Source of the DNA: Talpa occidentalis
Lineage: Eukaryota > Chordata > Mammalia > Eulipotyphla > Talpidae
Direction of reading: 5' to 3'
NCBI RefSeq assembly: GCF_014898055.3
Contig: NW_023601543.1
Location: forward strand, 64,369,782 to 64,433,781
DNA: 64,000 nucleotides
Numbering within the stretch: the first letter of the stretch is position 1; each line of letters opens with the position of its first letter. Position numbers and translations under genes: made by a program. This document shows, one piece after another, positions 10,938 through 22,849 of this stretch. The notes beneath the pieces were generated by a model. That model had not been told where the DNA came from and did not search any database. It saw nothing but the letters and a program-made list of their open reading frames with translations.

Positions 10938-11226
10938 AAGAAATCAGGGGTTGGGTGGGTTAAGTTGCAGCAATGTGAAGCTATATGCAGTCACTGCCGC
11001 ATGAGTTCCATCCCCGGCCAGGGAGCTACCCACATGGCGTAGCAGACCTCTCCTGTCTCGCCTGCTGCTCCCCTCAGCAGTGTATTTCAGTTGATCCACC
11101 TGTTCTGCTCCCCACTCTGTCTCTGGTGAATCTTCTCACTGTCCCGCGCCTCTGGCCTATACCCCAGCTCTTGTATGCATAAATAAATAAAAATAAATCT
11201 TTTTTTAAAAAAAGAAATCAGGGGTT
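10938..11226 (+). mobile_element. tRNA-derived SINE, type A, with target-site duplication
   Basis: This plus-strand SINE has a shortened head (starting about 10953, GGTGGGTTAAG), a decayed B-box AGTTCCATCCC, the standard body and an AAATAAATAAAAATAAATCT tail. A perfect 15-bp duplication, AAGAAATCAGGGGTT, lies at 10938-10952 and 11212-11226. The first ~15 bases of the usual head are missing. Confidence 0.92.
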
Positions 11227-11849
11227 ATTGTAGGTTGGGTCTAGGTAGCAAACTCTGAGAAGGAGTTTAAGAGACAGGACAATAAAATGAAGGAGGACCC
11301 TTGTGGAAGGGAGGGGAGGGCAGAAGAAGGGGTGGGCAGAAGAAGTTCATCTGTGTTGCAGGACTAATGACAGCCTTGGCCCATGCCGGGGCAGCTCTGG
11401 AGCTGGGGGATGTCCCCACTGACGGGTCCCTATTTGGACTGGGATGGCCAGGGCTCCCTGCCCTCACATCGGCCAGTGATGGAGGCCACACTGGGAAGAA
11501 ACATGGGCTTAGATGAGACACCAGCCCCCAGGACTGACAGCCACAGCTTATTTGCTGACACCATTCCCAGGAGCTGGAGCAGCAAGTCCTTCTTTCCTGA
11601 ATAGGGTCAGTACACCCCGGCACGCACCACATGGGTTAGAGAGAAAGCAGAAGGACTAATGGGAAACTGGGGTTGGGGGGGTAGAAATAGTACCCATTCG
11701 AGTCAAAGACAGAGGTAACCCATGGGCTATGCATTTGAAATGAAATTACTCTGCCCTCACTTCTTTACTTGTTAGGATTAGGGTGGCAGTAGGTGAAAAA
11801 GTACTCAAAATATCCGTGGTTTTTTAAAAAAAAGGATGAATGAAGCTGA
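11227..11849. other. Unassigned noncoding stretch
   Basis: This stretch is purine-rich with several G-runs (11300-11340). The 121-codon minus-strand frame at 11267-11632 has no motif, and the overlapping plus-strand frames are equally long, so I do not call a gene. Confidence 0.4.
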
Positions 11850-12195
11850 GTTACACAGCCCATGCTGTTCAAGCAGCATCACAAAGTTGTCAGAGCCCCA
11901 CCTTCATTGGTCTTGTTGACCCACTGTCTTCAGCACATGGCTGCACTTCATGGTTCGGAATGGCTATTACCTCATGGTTCAGGATGGCTGCATAAGCTCC
12001 AGCCATTGTCTCTGTGGGCCAACAACCAACACGATGGAAGGAGAGATGAATAAGGGCATGCCCTTTCATTTTAGGACACATTCTGGAATTCACACAGGAC
12101 CCCTTAATTCCATTGACCCACAAACTTAGTCACATGATCATGTCTAGCTGTAAAGGAGTCCAGAAAATGCAGTTTTTATTTTAGGTGCCCTTTTA
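11850..12195 (-). mobile_element. Probable old LTR fragment
   Basis: The phrases CTCATGGTTCAGGATGGCTG, CATAAGCTCCAGCCATTGTC, AAACTTAGTCACATGATCAT and GTCTAGCTGTAAAGGAGTCC resemble the antisense of a MaLR/MER-type LTR. The family is not certain. There is no coding capacity. Confidence 0.45.
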
Positions 12196-12359
12196 TTTTT
12201 GACCCCAAATCAGGAAAAGGTGGAGAACTATTGGTGGATGAGTAACAGTGTTTACCTCAACCTGACAAACTCTTTGTCTTTAAGGGAAACTTTCAAGTCC
12301 CCCTCCCCCCAATGCCCTGCCCCAGAAACAATGATGCCCTTTATAATTCCTAAGAACTT

Positions 12360-12515
12360 TCACTGGAATTTGGTTGTTTTCATATCTGCCTCCTGCACTG
12401 GACTGTGGACTCCATGAGGGTAGGGATCTGGTGCTATTCACCTCCCACCCTGCGCACAGCACTGAGACAGTTGGTGCACAGTAGGTACTTTGGCGAATGC
12501 TTGCTGAGCAAATTC
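12360..12515 (+). mobile_element. L2 LINE 3' end
   Basis: GGACTGTGGACTCCATGAGG, GTAGGGATCTGGTGCTATTC, GCACAGTAGGTACTTTGGCG and AATGCTTGCTGAGC follow the last ~150 bases of L2. The copy is short and 5'-truncated, as is usual for old LINEs. Confidence 0.65.
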
Positions 12516-15500
12516 CCACAGAAACTTACTATGAGCCTCAGGAATATGTTGCATTTCACACCTCAGTTCATTCTACCATAAATTTACTTTTAAAGGTATT
12601 GACTAATAACCTGCATCAAACTCCATACACCACTAAGGATTCCTAGTGAAAACTTGCAGGCTGAGAAAATAATGACAGCTGATAGGCGGTTACTGATGAG
12701 TGAACATTTTCTGGTTTTTCTCAAAGCTCAGTCAAGTGTGGAGTGTGGCCGGAACACGGTTGTGCCCTGCCCTGTTTGTGGGTGGCCGAACCATGAGTGT
12801 CACCTGGAGCCATTTTCTCACTGGCATGAAAGATCCTCAGTGAGTGTCTTGACTGATGCCACTAGCACCTGTGGGCGGCCAGGGATTGATCCATCCTACT
12901 TAAAAACATGCCCCCTGAAGGTGCGCCCCTGTCCCCATAATGCCTCTTTGTCAATAAGGGTTGGAATCACTCTTCTGCCTCTCAAGGGAGAAGAGAGGGT
13001 GGCTTGTGAGCTCAGGGGGCGAGGGCCAGGGGCGGAAGTTGTTCTTCAGAAACTACATTCTTCATGTTGAGACACTGCTGGCCCCTCGCCCAGACCCCTT
13101 TCCTGGCTGGCAAACCTGTCTGTTGGCGGGGGTCAGTGCTGGCTCTCATTAGCTCACGGCAGCCTCCTTCTCAGAGAGACTGTCCTTGGTGAATGGGATC
13201 CAGATGCCCCAGAGGTGTCTGGGAGGTTACACACCCCACCTGCAGGTAGCAGGGGAGGCATTGCCAATGACTGCTGCCAGGGGTGCAAAAGCCTGGGTTC
13301 TTGACTTGAAGGGGAGGGGGCAACTCTGCCCTGACCTTCCTGCTCTTGAACCGCCCATGGAATCAGGCTGAGGTGCTGTGTCACGAGCAGTCAGTTCTGT
13401 CAGGTCTGCCCCTACTGGCACTGGGAGTCCATGTCCCCGGGAGCCCCTATCTGGGGCCAACTGAGTCAGCTGGTTGCTATTGCCATCCTCTGAGCCCGCA
13501 TCTTGTTGTTGCTGTTTGCTCGACCATCCCTGCCCGCTCACCCCCTGCAATTTCCTCCGGAGAGCTCGCCCTTCATACATCACCGGTCTAAGCCTGTGCT
13601 CCGAGGGCCTCCGGCTTTTCCTGGCATTCCTTCTTCTCTGCGTGTAGGCCAGTTCTCACGCGGGCTGCAGGCAAGGGGCTCCTGTCATTACTGGCGGAGT
13701 TTGCGGCTAAACTTAGCTTTGTGGTTTGCTGGTGACTCAATGCAGGTTGAAGTCATCACGCTGCTGCTTTTTTTCAGGGGTTCCTTGTAGTTGATGGCAA
13801 ACCAAGGCCCTGTCTGTCAGCCTCTGCTGGTTTCTAGAAAGCCAGGCCCTTTTCTTTCAGAGAGGTGGCGCAGTGTGGAGTAGAGGGCAGGCTGGCTTCT
13901 AGTCCTGGCCCAGGGCGCATCTGTGGACTTCTATGAGTCAAGTTTCAAGCTTCTAGAAAAATGACTCATTGGGTTATTGGGAGGACTGAGTGTGGGGAGA
14001 GATAACAAAGCACTGAACAGAGTGGCTGGCCCGGACCTGACATTCAATGGAGTCACTTCCTCTGCACTTCTGGTGGCTGTTCCCTCCCTTCCCTGCCACA
14101 AGAAGAGGTGGCTAGTGTGGACGTTCTCAAAGGATGTTCTTCAAGAGGAGACCATTGCCTCATCTCCTTTGATTGCTCAGCCTTGAAGCTTGCCCCTACT
14201 TCTTGGGGCTTTTTGGACTTTTGTTGTGGGTTAGGTCCTCTGGCCCTCTTTCCTGCGCTGTTGTGGAATCCCTAGTTAGCCCGTCATCTCCTGCACTTCT
14301 TCCCCAAGTATCACTCTGCTTGTATGTTATCCCCTTCGAGAATTTTCAGTGGCTCCCAGTTAGGAACAAATGAAGGCCCGAGTACTTTGGTGTGATGCTA
14401 CGGGCTCTCTAGCTCGGAGCCAGCTCGAGGTGCGGCCCCTGGACAGGTCAAGCCATGATGTCACCTAGCACTTACTTTGATTTGGGCCCTTCCTGGTGAG
14501 AGGCAGATGGGACATTAAGAAGGATGCTCAGCTCTGTGAAGTCAGATCCTGTCCTAGGGCAGAAAATACCTGGTGCCCAGCTGCTGGGGATAAGTACCCA
14601 AGTGGTCCCTTTCATGTTAGCAAGCTGCTCACTTTGGGGACACTCCACCCATCCAAAGCTTGGGGTCCAAAGCTTGGGGTCCATCCAACCCATCACCTCA
14701 GGACAAATGACTACACGAGCTGCACCTAAAATCAGAGAATAAAATGAGATGAAAACTTGCAAAGTCCTTATAAGTTTGTTTTTAAGGTTTAATTCTGGGC
14801 TGCAGAAGGGGGACGGGGTGAGGGGGAGGAAGGGGTGTCTCCAGGGGCTGAGGAAGGAGCTATGTGAGGCAGATGAGCTGGCACACCACCGTCACCTCAG
14901 GGAGCAGGAAGCGCTGCAATGAATAGAGACGGGCTGGCTCTCATGTCAGGAGCACAGATGGGTTAAACGCCGGGTTAACAGTGACTGAGTCACCATTTCA
15001 CCCTCCCCTAGGAGAGGAAGACTTAGTCTGCCACCTCAGCCGTGGGGAAAAAGTCATTTTGATGGTTGGATCTCAGCCACGCTGTACATCAGCAGCTGGC
15101 CCGGGAGCCACGTTGTGGCTGCGTGTGGCTGTCAGTCCTCCCGGGGTTGGGATGTGATAATAGAGGGCTGTCTGCAGGCTCGTCAGCAACTCCTTTCTCT
15201 GCTCACAGTCAAGCTTCAGAATTTATTGGGTTTAGCAGAAGGGGTATGGGGTCTGATTCCTCCTGGAGCCTTCTACCCCTGTGTGGGGATCTGGGCAAGC
15301 AGGGAACAACGACAGCAGAATAGGAACAGAACACAGAACAGAACACAGTGCTGGTTCGTTTATTACTGAGAAGCTTGGTCCTGACCTGAGGTGGCTATTC
15401 CCAGAGCCTTGTGCCTATCATGTTGCAGGTCATGGGCAGCTTTTCCCAATGGGCCTTGCTATAGTCACATGTGGGCAGGACGGCCACGTCACACAGCTTC

Positions 15501-16689
15501 ACGTGAAGCAAATGTCAAAAAACACAAGGTCAATGGTGTTCCCATGGGCAGCATTGTAGCCCTGTCCATTGGTAACCTGTTCCTTCGGGACATGCTTTCT
15601 GCATAGGAAAGGCATCGTTTTTACCTTTAAGGAGTCAGTTGGTCTTGGGGTCCTGCTGTGATCCAGCTTATGCAAAACTATGAAACAGGAAGTTCCCAAC
15701 TTCTTCCTTCCCAAATTGTCCCCACCATGGTAAAATAGTACATGTGGTTACTAGTACAGTTCCCAGGTTATGTTATGCAAATGTAGCAATAGTCCAAAGA
15801 AGTACTTTAAATTAGGACTACAGAAAAAAGACAGTCTGCCTTCTGAAATGAAATGCATATATGCTTACTATCAACTAACACAGGATAAATTCATAACCAA
15901 ACCCAGAGTAATTAACAGTATGTGGGCTATATAGTCCTAACTGCTCTTCTAAGCATTGCTCTTCTTTACTATGATCCCTACGGCCTCAGCCTACATAACC
16001 CAGGGAATTCTCTTTGCTAGATTTTTTTCCCAGGCTTCCTAGAGAGACATTGAGAAGGACTGTGAGGCCTTGTCCTATCTCTGAGGGCCTTGATTGATTA
16101 GCAATATCTGCCAGTGTGTTGGCAAGGAGATAGGAGATTAGGGAAATGTGCTATGTATATGCCACCCTTATCTTGAGAAGTTATGTGTGCCAGCTTGCTT
16201 ACTTGCTTAGGCCCATGCTCAAAGATCCTTACTATACAGGCATTGTGTGTGATGTCTACGTAACTTTGTTCTCTTGAGGACAGGCAGATTGGCGTTTCCC
16301 TTTAGCTGCCCTGCAGCCTTCCTCTAACCTGGGCACTTGGTTCCTGACTATGATTACAAGAGCTGGGATGGGGTTATTTAATTCCCTTTGAGGGTAGGAT
16401 GAGACATTTTTGATGGGTCTGGGTTAAACATGGACATTTTCTTGGAGGGCTGCAGAGATACAATGATGCTCATGTGAACCATTAACAGAGCCCCTCATCC
16501 CATCCCCCTTTACTGCAGCAACTTAGAGGCTATTCTAGGTCGATAATTTCATGTCTGATATTGAGTATGTTACAACAGTGGTGATCAATAGATTAATTTG
16601 AACTGAGAAATTAATGGCCAACGATGGCCTTCATGTGATAGCCCAGGCAGAAAATATGTTGAATGTGCCTGAACTTTCACTTTTGGAAA
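12516..16689. other. Long unassigned noncoding stretch
   Basis: About 4 kb contains no gene, SINE, L1 or LTR that I can name. Open frames reach 138 codons (12654-13070) but overlap one another on both strands and show no domain. A perfect 14-bp tandem doublet (CAAAGCTTGGGGTC) lies near 14655-14682. The region 13.2-13.7 kb is relatively GC-rich. Old decayed repeats may be present below my ability to recognise them. Confidence 0.45.
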
Positions 16690-16810
16690 AAAAATTAATC
16701 TAGATTTTATTCAAATATGAGTGATGAAATGTTCACAAATCATAAGTGTACATGTGATGGATTGGTAGAAAGCTAAACACACCTATTTAACCACACCTGG
16801 ATTAAGAAAT
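16690..16810 (-). mobile_element. L1 3' fragment, antisense
   Basis: AAATCATAAGTGTACATGTG, AGCTAAACACACCTATTTAA and CACACCTGGATTAAGAAATA match the antisense of an old L1 3' end. It directly abuts the head-on plus-strand L1 that begins about 16828. Confidence 0.5.
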
Positions 16811-17799
16811 AGACCATGGAGGGTGATATCATCATGAATGTAGAATAGGAGTTTCCTACCATTCCCCATGAAAGAACACCAATTTTGATAATTATTCACA
16901 GATAGGACAGTCTTTGTGAAAGTTCAGGAGTCTAGGAGAGAAGTCACGATACACTCTTGCAGGAAAATAATCTGAGATTGTATGCAATGAGGAGGGTAAG
17001 GGGAACACTTTTACTTAACTCGTACCATTCCTCTCCCAAGGCAGCATGGCTCAGTGCCAGGAGACTCCCTTCAGCCCATTTCTTTTACAGGGGGAAGTAA
17101 GAGAATGTAAGTGAGTACCCAGATTACCCAGCTGGGTAAGGATACTACAGAAAAAGACCCACTCCTGCTTGCCCCATCCAGAATACTGAGGTGAGTTGCA
17201 TGACTAAGAGGCTGGGAGGAGCAGGGACAACAGCAGCCAGAGATCAGAAAGTATCAAAGGGATATGGATCCTACTAACTGTTTTATGGACTCTAAAAGGG
17301 GGCCCATTCATCATCCATGAGGGGATACCTCACCTGAAGATCCCACAACTGACTCACAGGCATCCCTAATGTTCCATGTGCCTCATCCCCCCACATGCAC
17401 CTTAGGCTGGCTCCCTGTGCATGCCTCTGAGGGAAGCAAGTGTAAGTTTTACACATAGTTAGTGATCATACACAGAAAGTTGACCTGACTCTGTGGGATT
17501 GGGAGGAAACACACATTTGAGTACTCAGCACCACCCTAGGGAAAGCAAATGGGGGTCTGTCAACTCAGCCTGGCTTTATAGGATTGAGAAAAGGCATGCA
17601 ATCTTAACGATTCCCCCCAAGAGGGAACAAGAACTGTAAAGCAGGTGCATTTACAGAGAAGGTGTGAGAAAGCCTTAGAATCCCTAGTAGGACTGATAGT
17701 AGTAAGGTTTTTCTCACCTGAAGCCACTCAGTAAAGACTAGAGGAGATAACAGCTTACTTAAGTGTGAAAACAGGCAATATGAGACATCAATGAACATG

Positions 17800-18760
17800 A
17801 AAAATCAAGGAAACATGACACCACCAAAGGAACATAATAATTTTCAGTAACAAATCCCAAAGAAGTGAAAATCTGTGATTTGCCTGGTAAAGACGCAGAA
17901 ATAGTTATCTGAAGGACGCTCAGTGTGCTACAAGAAAACACAGAAAGACAATTAAATGGAATTAGGAAAAGAACATATGAACACAATGAGAAGCTTAACA
18001 GAGAGGTAGCAATAATAAAAAAGAACCAAAAAGAAATTCTGGAAGTGAAGAATACAATAAATGAAATGAAAAATTAAATAGTGAGCATCAACAGAAGACT
18101 TGATCAAGCAGAAGAAAGAATCTATGAACTTGAGGAGAGGTCATTTGAAATAATTCAGTGAGAGGCAAAGAAAAAAAGAATGAAAAAGAGGAAATAATTA
18201 TGAATTATGCAAGCAAAACATTTTATACAGTCCCAGATGGAGAAGAGAGGGAGAAAGGGGCAGAAAGCTTATTGAAAGAAATAATAACTGTGAACTTCAA
18301 TCTGAGGAGAGATTTTGATATACAAGTTTATGAAGTCATATGCCCCCAAGGAAATTCAACTCAAAGAGCTCTTTCCACAAACATATGAAAATAAAACTAT
18401 CAAAACTCAAAGACAAAGAGGCAATTTAAAAAGCAACAAGAAAAAAAATCCTCATATTAAAGAGAACCCTCATAAGGCTATCCAGTGGATCTCTCAGGAA
18501 AAACTGCAAGAAACCTTGCAGGCCAGGAGATAGTGGGATGATATATTTAAAGTGCCAAAAGAAAAAATACCAGCCAAGTATACTTTACCCAGCAAAGCTG
18601 ACCTTCAGAAATGAAAGAGAGATTTTCCTAGACAGACAAAAGCAGAAGGATTTCATCACCACTATATCTGTTGTATAAGAAATGCTAAAAGGAAATCTTC
18701 AAACTGAAATGAAAGGATGTAAGTTACATGAAAATATAAAACACACTGGTTTTATAAGGT
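17800..18760 (+). pseudogene. Decayed L1 ORF1
   Basis: ORF1 of L1 encodes an RNA-binding chaperone with a coiled coil. Landmarks of the DNA are visible: CACCACCAAAGGAACATAAT, GAAATTCTGGAAGTGAAGAA, TTGATCAAGCAGAAGAAAGA, CAGGCCAGGAGATAGTGGGA and AGAAATGAAAGAGAGATTTT. Stops and frameshifts break it throughout. The short frame at 18158-18388 is a residual piece of this region and not an independent gene. Confidence 0.65.
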
Positions 18761-18919
18761 AAGTACATATTTAAATTCAAAGTATTCTAATACTATAACA
18801 TGGTTAATCATATTCAATTATTTAGCTATAAAATCTAAACAAAAAAGTACTAAAAATAACTATAGCTACAATAATTTTTTAATGTATATTCAATATAAAA
18901 ATATGCAAATTTTGACATG

Positions 18920-19226
18920 AAAACAAAAAAGTGGGGCCTCCTGGTGGCGAAAGGGGTTAAGATGCAATCTATGAAGCTGTCCACAGCCACTGTAGCACGA
19001 GTTCGATCCCTGGGCAGGGAGATACCCACATGGCACAGCAGATCTCTCCTGACTCTCTTGCTGCTCCCCTCAGCAGTGTATTTCAGTCATTCTTCCTGTT
19101 CTGTTCCTCACTCTGTCTCTGGTGAATCCTCTCACCCCCTGTGCCTCTGGCCCTATGCCCCAGTTCTTGTAAGCATAAATAAATAAATCTTTATAAAAAA
19201 CAAACAAAAAAAACCCAAAAAAGTGT
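18920..19226 (+). mobile_element. tRNA-derived SINE, type A, nested in L1
   Basis: This plus-strand SINE begins GGGGCCTCCTGGTGGCGAAA (about 18933) with an intact-looking B-box GTTCGATCCC, the usual body and a tail of AAATAAATAAATCTTTATAA followed by A/C-rich sequence. The flanking duplication is short and A-rich (about CAAAAAAGTG). It interrupts the spacer of the old L1, and the L1 sequence resumes after it at TTTGTATGGGATCGAGGTTG. Confidence 0.9.
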
Positions 19227-19526
19227 TGGGGGGGAGGGGTGGGTGCAGAAGAGTATTTGTATGGGATCGAGGTTGTCAACAGCTTAACATAGATTGTTAT
19301 AACTATATGATGTTTTATGTAAACCTCATGATAACCATGTAGTAATAACCTAGATACACAAACATTAAAGAAAAGAGAATCAAATCAAAGCACACCACTA
19401 CAGAAAAATAGTCAATTCACAAAGGAAGGCAGTGAGAGAGAAAGAAAGGAGAAAAGGAAAAAAGTAACCACAAAACAATCATAAAACAATGAACAAGATG
19501 ACATTAGTAAGTCCTTTCTTACCTGT

Positions 19527-19895
19527 CAGTAATTACTTTAAATGTGAATGGAGTAAATTCTCCATTCAAAAGACATAGTGACTGAATGGATTTTAAAAAA
19601 GCGACAAAACAAGTCCCAAACTGTATGCTGCCTACAAGAGACTAGCATCAGCTTTTTTTTTTTAAATTTTTTTGTGGGACCCTTGCCAGCGGCCGGGGAA
19701 CGAACCATCGCTGCAGAGGCTGCGGGCAGCCTCGCAGCCCAGCGCTCAACCGCTGGAGACTAGCGTCAGCTTTAATGACATACATAGGCTGAAAGGGAAG
19801 GGATGGAAAAAGATATTCCATGAAAATGAGGAGACCAAAAGATTTCAGTGGTACTATACTTATATCAGATAAAGTAGATTTCAGACTTACTTTTC
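19527..19895 (+). pseudogene. Decayed start of L1 ORF2 (endonuclease domain)
   Basis: The start reads VITLNVNGVNSPFKRHSD before a stop, recognisable as the conserved opening of the apurinic-type endonuclease domain of L1 ORF2. After an inserted 100-bp SINE it resumes with HRLKGKGWKKIFHENE, another typical stretch of the same domain. The reading frame is broken by stops and by the SINE. The reverse-transcriptase domain is absent because the element ends near 19895. Confidence 0.75.
19638..19773 (-). mobile_element. Short SINE consisting only of the tRNA-like head
   Basis: About 100 bp of minus-strand SINE lie between an 18-bp duplication, GAGACTAGCATCAGCTTT (19638-19655) and GAGACTAGCGTCAGCTTT (19756-19773), which differ at one base. 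Only a T-run and the head (GGCTGCGGGCAGCCTCGCAG, CCCAGCGCTCAACCGCTG) are present; the whole CTGCTCCCCTCAGCAG body is missing. The complete duplication shows it inserted in this short form and did not lose the body later, unless a deletion was precise. Confidence 0.85.
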
Positions 19896-20354
19896 AGGCT
19901 ACCACAGGCAGTCTCAAGGCACAGGAACCAATGAGCAGTTGTTCCTTGGAACTCATGCCAATGCAGTGCATGCTTAGTCTCAGAGGCTGCCCAGGCCTGT
20001 CTAGCTGGCTTCTCTGAGCCTTTGCTCCTGGCTCCCGGCTGTCACATGTTCTTTGTTAAGCAGAAACTTCAAGTCTAGAGGACCGGGCAGAACCTGTGAC
20101 CTCCAAGTTCCAGTCCTTAGAATATTTGATTGATTGTTATTTAATAATAGGTTACCTGTTTTACAACCCAGCCCTTATCCCCTCAGATGTGACTTGGTGG
20201 TCTGTGTCTTGGGGTCTAGTGGGTGGACTGGGCAATTGACAATTATATTCACAGCATAATGGCCCACTCCCAAAGTTCTTTACCCCACCAATATACATGG
20301 GGCAGGAGGATGGTCACATGACCAAGAATTTGAGGCTTACACTGGTCCTGGCTA
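19896..20354. other. Unassigned noncoding stretch
   Basis: No gene or repeat was named. This is sequence 3' of the L1 truncation point and 5' of the next SINE. Confidence 0.4.
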
Positions 20355-20720
20355 CTCAGGTGCTCATTTCTTTTCTTTTCTTTCTTTCTTCTTCTTTTTT
20401 TTTTTATAGATGCATTTTTTTAAAATTATTTATTTATTTATTTGTTTGTTTGTTTGTACATGCACTGGGTACAGTCAGAGCGCGGGAAGGTGAGAGAATT
20501 CACCAGAGCCAGAGCGGGGAGCAGAGCAGGCAGAAGGACCGAAGTACACTGCTGAGGGGAGCAGCGGGCGGCAGGAGAGGTCTGCGCGCCATGTGGGACC
20601 CTCCTCCGGTGGCCGGGGAGCAGCTAGGGATCGAACCGGTGCTGCAGAGGCCGCGGGCAGCTTCGCAACCCACTGCTCAACTGCTGCGCCACTGGGGAGG
20701 CCCTCAGGTGCTCATTTCTT
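20355..20720 (-). mobile_element. tRNA-derived SINE, type B, full length
   Basis: This minus-strand copy is closely similar to that at 6939-7261, with a long TTTC/TTTA/TTTG tail (20373-20457), the body and a head ending GCGCCACTGGGGAGGCCC. A perfect 18-bp duplication, CTCAGGTGCTCATTTCTT, flanks it at 20355-20372 and 20703-20720. CpG retention suggests a recent insertion. Confidence 0.95.
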
Positions 20721-21229
20721 AATGAAGTGCCAAGTGTGGTGCCCATTGCTGGTGCCCCTTCTGGATTTGCTCTGGTATTTTTTGCCAGTTCTGTGGGCCT
20801 AGCCCTCAGCTACAGGGGGCTCTACTGCCAAAAGCACAGCCTTCAGAGGGTTGCTCTCAGACACTGGTGCCTCCTGAGAGGTACAGAGAGTGGGAAGTGG
20901 CTATTTTCAGCCTTCCCACCTTACCCCCACACCAGGGCACCCATAGACAATGACCGGTGTAGAGTAAGAAATCTCAGCTCCATTCCCTGAAGGCAGGAGA
21001 AATTGGGGTGCAAGTTGTCTGCCAGAGTCACTTTGAGATGAGGCTGAGGCTGGCAGTTGGAGTTTGCACTTGAAGTCCTCCTTCAAGTTCCTGTTCTGCT
21101 CGCCTGTCCAAAACTGGTTTGTGGGAGCACTTCCATAATAGTTTACCTGTGGCAAAACCCTTCGCTCATCATGGCACTGGCTTCCGATAGAGCCTGGTGC
21201 ACAACACCAAACTCTTACTCCCCTTGCAG

Positions 21230-21440
21230 GGGGAAAACCAGTACCTGGAGCCAGGCAGACTTGGTTCCCTTTTGTTTCCACCTGTGAGATTTTCCTCACA
21301 CTTAATCCTCTCTAAGCCTCGATGTTCTTATCTGAAACATGGGGACATTGAAGAATCCTACCAGGGGACTTTGTGAAGAGGTAACGCTTCAGAAGCACTT
21401 AGCAGCCACATAGTAATCATTTCAATGGTAGCTCCCTGAG
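21230..21440 (-). mobile_element. MIR SINE fragment
   Basis: Antisense MIR landmarks are GCAGACTTGGTTCCCTTTTG, CTCTAAGCCTCGATGTTCTT, ATCTGAAACATGGGGACATT and AGCACTTAGCAGCCACATAG. It is ancient and inactive. Confidence 0.55.
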
Positions 21441-21457
21441 TTGTAAAGAGAATAAAG

Positions 21458-21672
21458 AATATAACGTGTGTCCCTGGCCACCGGGTGAGGGTCCCACATG
21501 GCGCGCAGACCTCTCCTGCCGCCCGCTGCTCCCCTCAGCAGTGTACTTCGGTCCTTCTGCCTGTTCTGCTCCCCGCTCTGGCTCTGGTGAATTCTCTCAC
21601 CCTCCCCGCACTTCTGACTGTACCCAGTGCTTGTATAAATAAATAAATAATTAAAAAAAATATAACGTGTGT
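21458..21672 (+). mobile_element. Type B SINE lacking its tRNA head
   Basis: Only the body and tail are present, starting at CCCTGGCCACCGGGTGAGGG just after the first flank and ending AAATAAATAAATAATTAAAA. The 14-bp duplication AATATAACGTGTGT occurs at 21458-21471 and 21659-21672, so this copy was inserted already 5'-truncated. Without A- and B-boxes it has no internal promoter. A (GT)n run follows immediately. Confidence 0.9.
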
Positions 21673-21681
21673 GTGTGTGTG

Positions 21682-22849
21682 ATGTGCCTGACATGTAGGA
21701 GACAGTCAATGGGTTTCCCTACCTTTCCTGTCTCTCTCCCAAGGTATCCAGTGTGGGTACTTAAGGCTAATTCTTTACTGGATCAACAATCAAGGTGGCA
21801 TGATCAGAACATAACCATCCAACCAGCGAAAAAAATCAGGAGGCAAATGCTGAAGAAATGCTCAAGGGCGGTCACCTCCACATAACTCACTTTTGGGTTA
21901 ATTTTTTTCTTTTTATTTGTATGTTTTCCCCAATAAAAGTTTTAATTAAAAAATATCCAGACCCTGGGGACTTAACATAAATTTGAGTGCAAAGCTCCTT
22001 GGAGAAAATGTCTTGGCTAAATACACGGAACAGATTATTATTATTTATTATTATTTCCATTCCAAGAAATGGTGAACATTCCTCTGCACTTTTCTTAGTG
22101 ATTTGTGGCTTTTGCAACTCTGGCCACGCTATAGGGAGGGGAGAGTGATGCATTTGAGCTTTTAGAGATGCCCCGGGTTCGTGCTAAGGGAGGGGGCGCG
22201 GGCACACTGTGCACAGCTGTCTCTTCTCTGCATTTATTACTGCAGTGCTTACCTCCCTGGGGCCTCTTCCTTTTCCAAACCAAATAATTCAGACCCGTTG
22301 TTTACCTCTGCAGAGGGATCAAGGTTACACCCATAGTAAAATGGAGACAAGCGACCCAGAAGCTTGGCCCTCAGTCCCGCCTTTCCTCGGGGGTTGCTTG
22401 CCAAGTTCTTCTCAGCCCTGGGAATTACCTTCCAGACTTAGGAACACCAGGCCGCTCCGCCTTTGAGTGATTTATGTGCCCAAGAGACTCCTCTCCGCTT
22501 TCCCATGACTCCTTGTCTGGAGTCGTCCTCTACCCTGACAAGACTGGGTTCCCAAGCTGTGGGGAAACAAGTGGGGAAATTGAGGCACGGGGGAAAGAGG
22601 GAGAGACTTGGGACAGCTAGGAGGCCAAGAAGATGACAATATGGAGGAGCAGGAGGGGCTCAAGCAAGGTCTGGCAGCCCCCTCAGGACACACCTCTCTT
22701 CTCTCTCCTCCTACCCCACCAGACACTACTTCCTCTTCTAATGCTCAATCCCGACATCACAGAGAAAACTCTCCAGACCATCTGTTGTGCTTTGGGTCCC
22801 ACAAGAAGTGGAGCCTGGACCTGGATTTGATTGCAAATCATTCATTTGA
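21682..22849. other. Unassigned noncoding stretch
   Basis: No gene is supported. AT-rich patches occur near 21.9-22.07 kb, including an ATTATTATTATT run. Small overlapping frames lack motifs. Confidence 0.4.

Larger units (their letters stand above)
16828..19895 (+). mobile_element. 5' half of an old L1 LINE (L1ME-like), 3'-truncated
   Basis: The element opens with 5'-untranslated sequence of an old L1 (GGAGGGTGATATCATCATGA, AACACCAATTTTGATAATTA, AGGAGCAGGGACAACAGCAG). It proceeds through a decayed ORF1 and the spacer that follows it, and reaches the start of the ORF2 endonuclease before stopping near 19895. Most genomic L1s lose their 5' end, but this one keeps its 5' end and lacks the 3' part. 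Two SINEs were inserted later (18932-19216 and 19656-19755). It is inactive. Confidence 0.75.
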
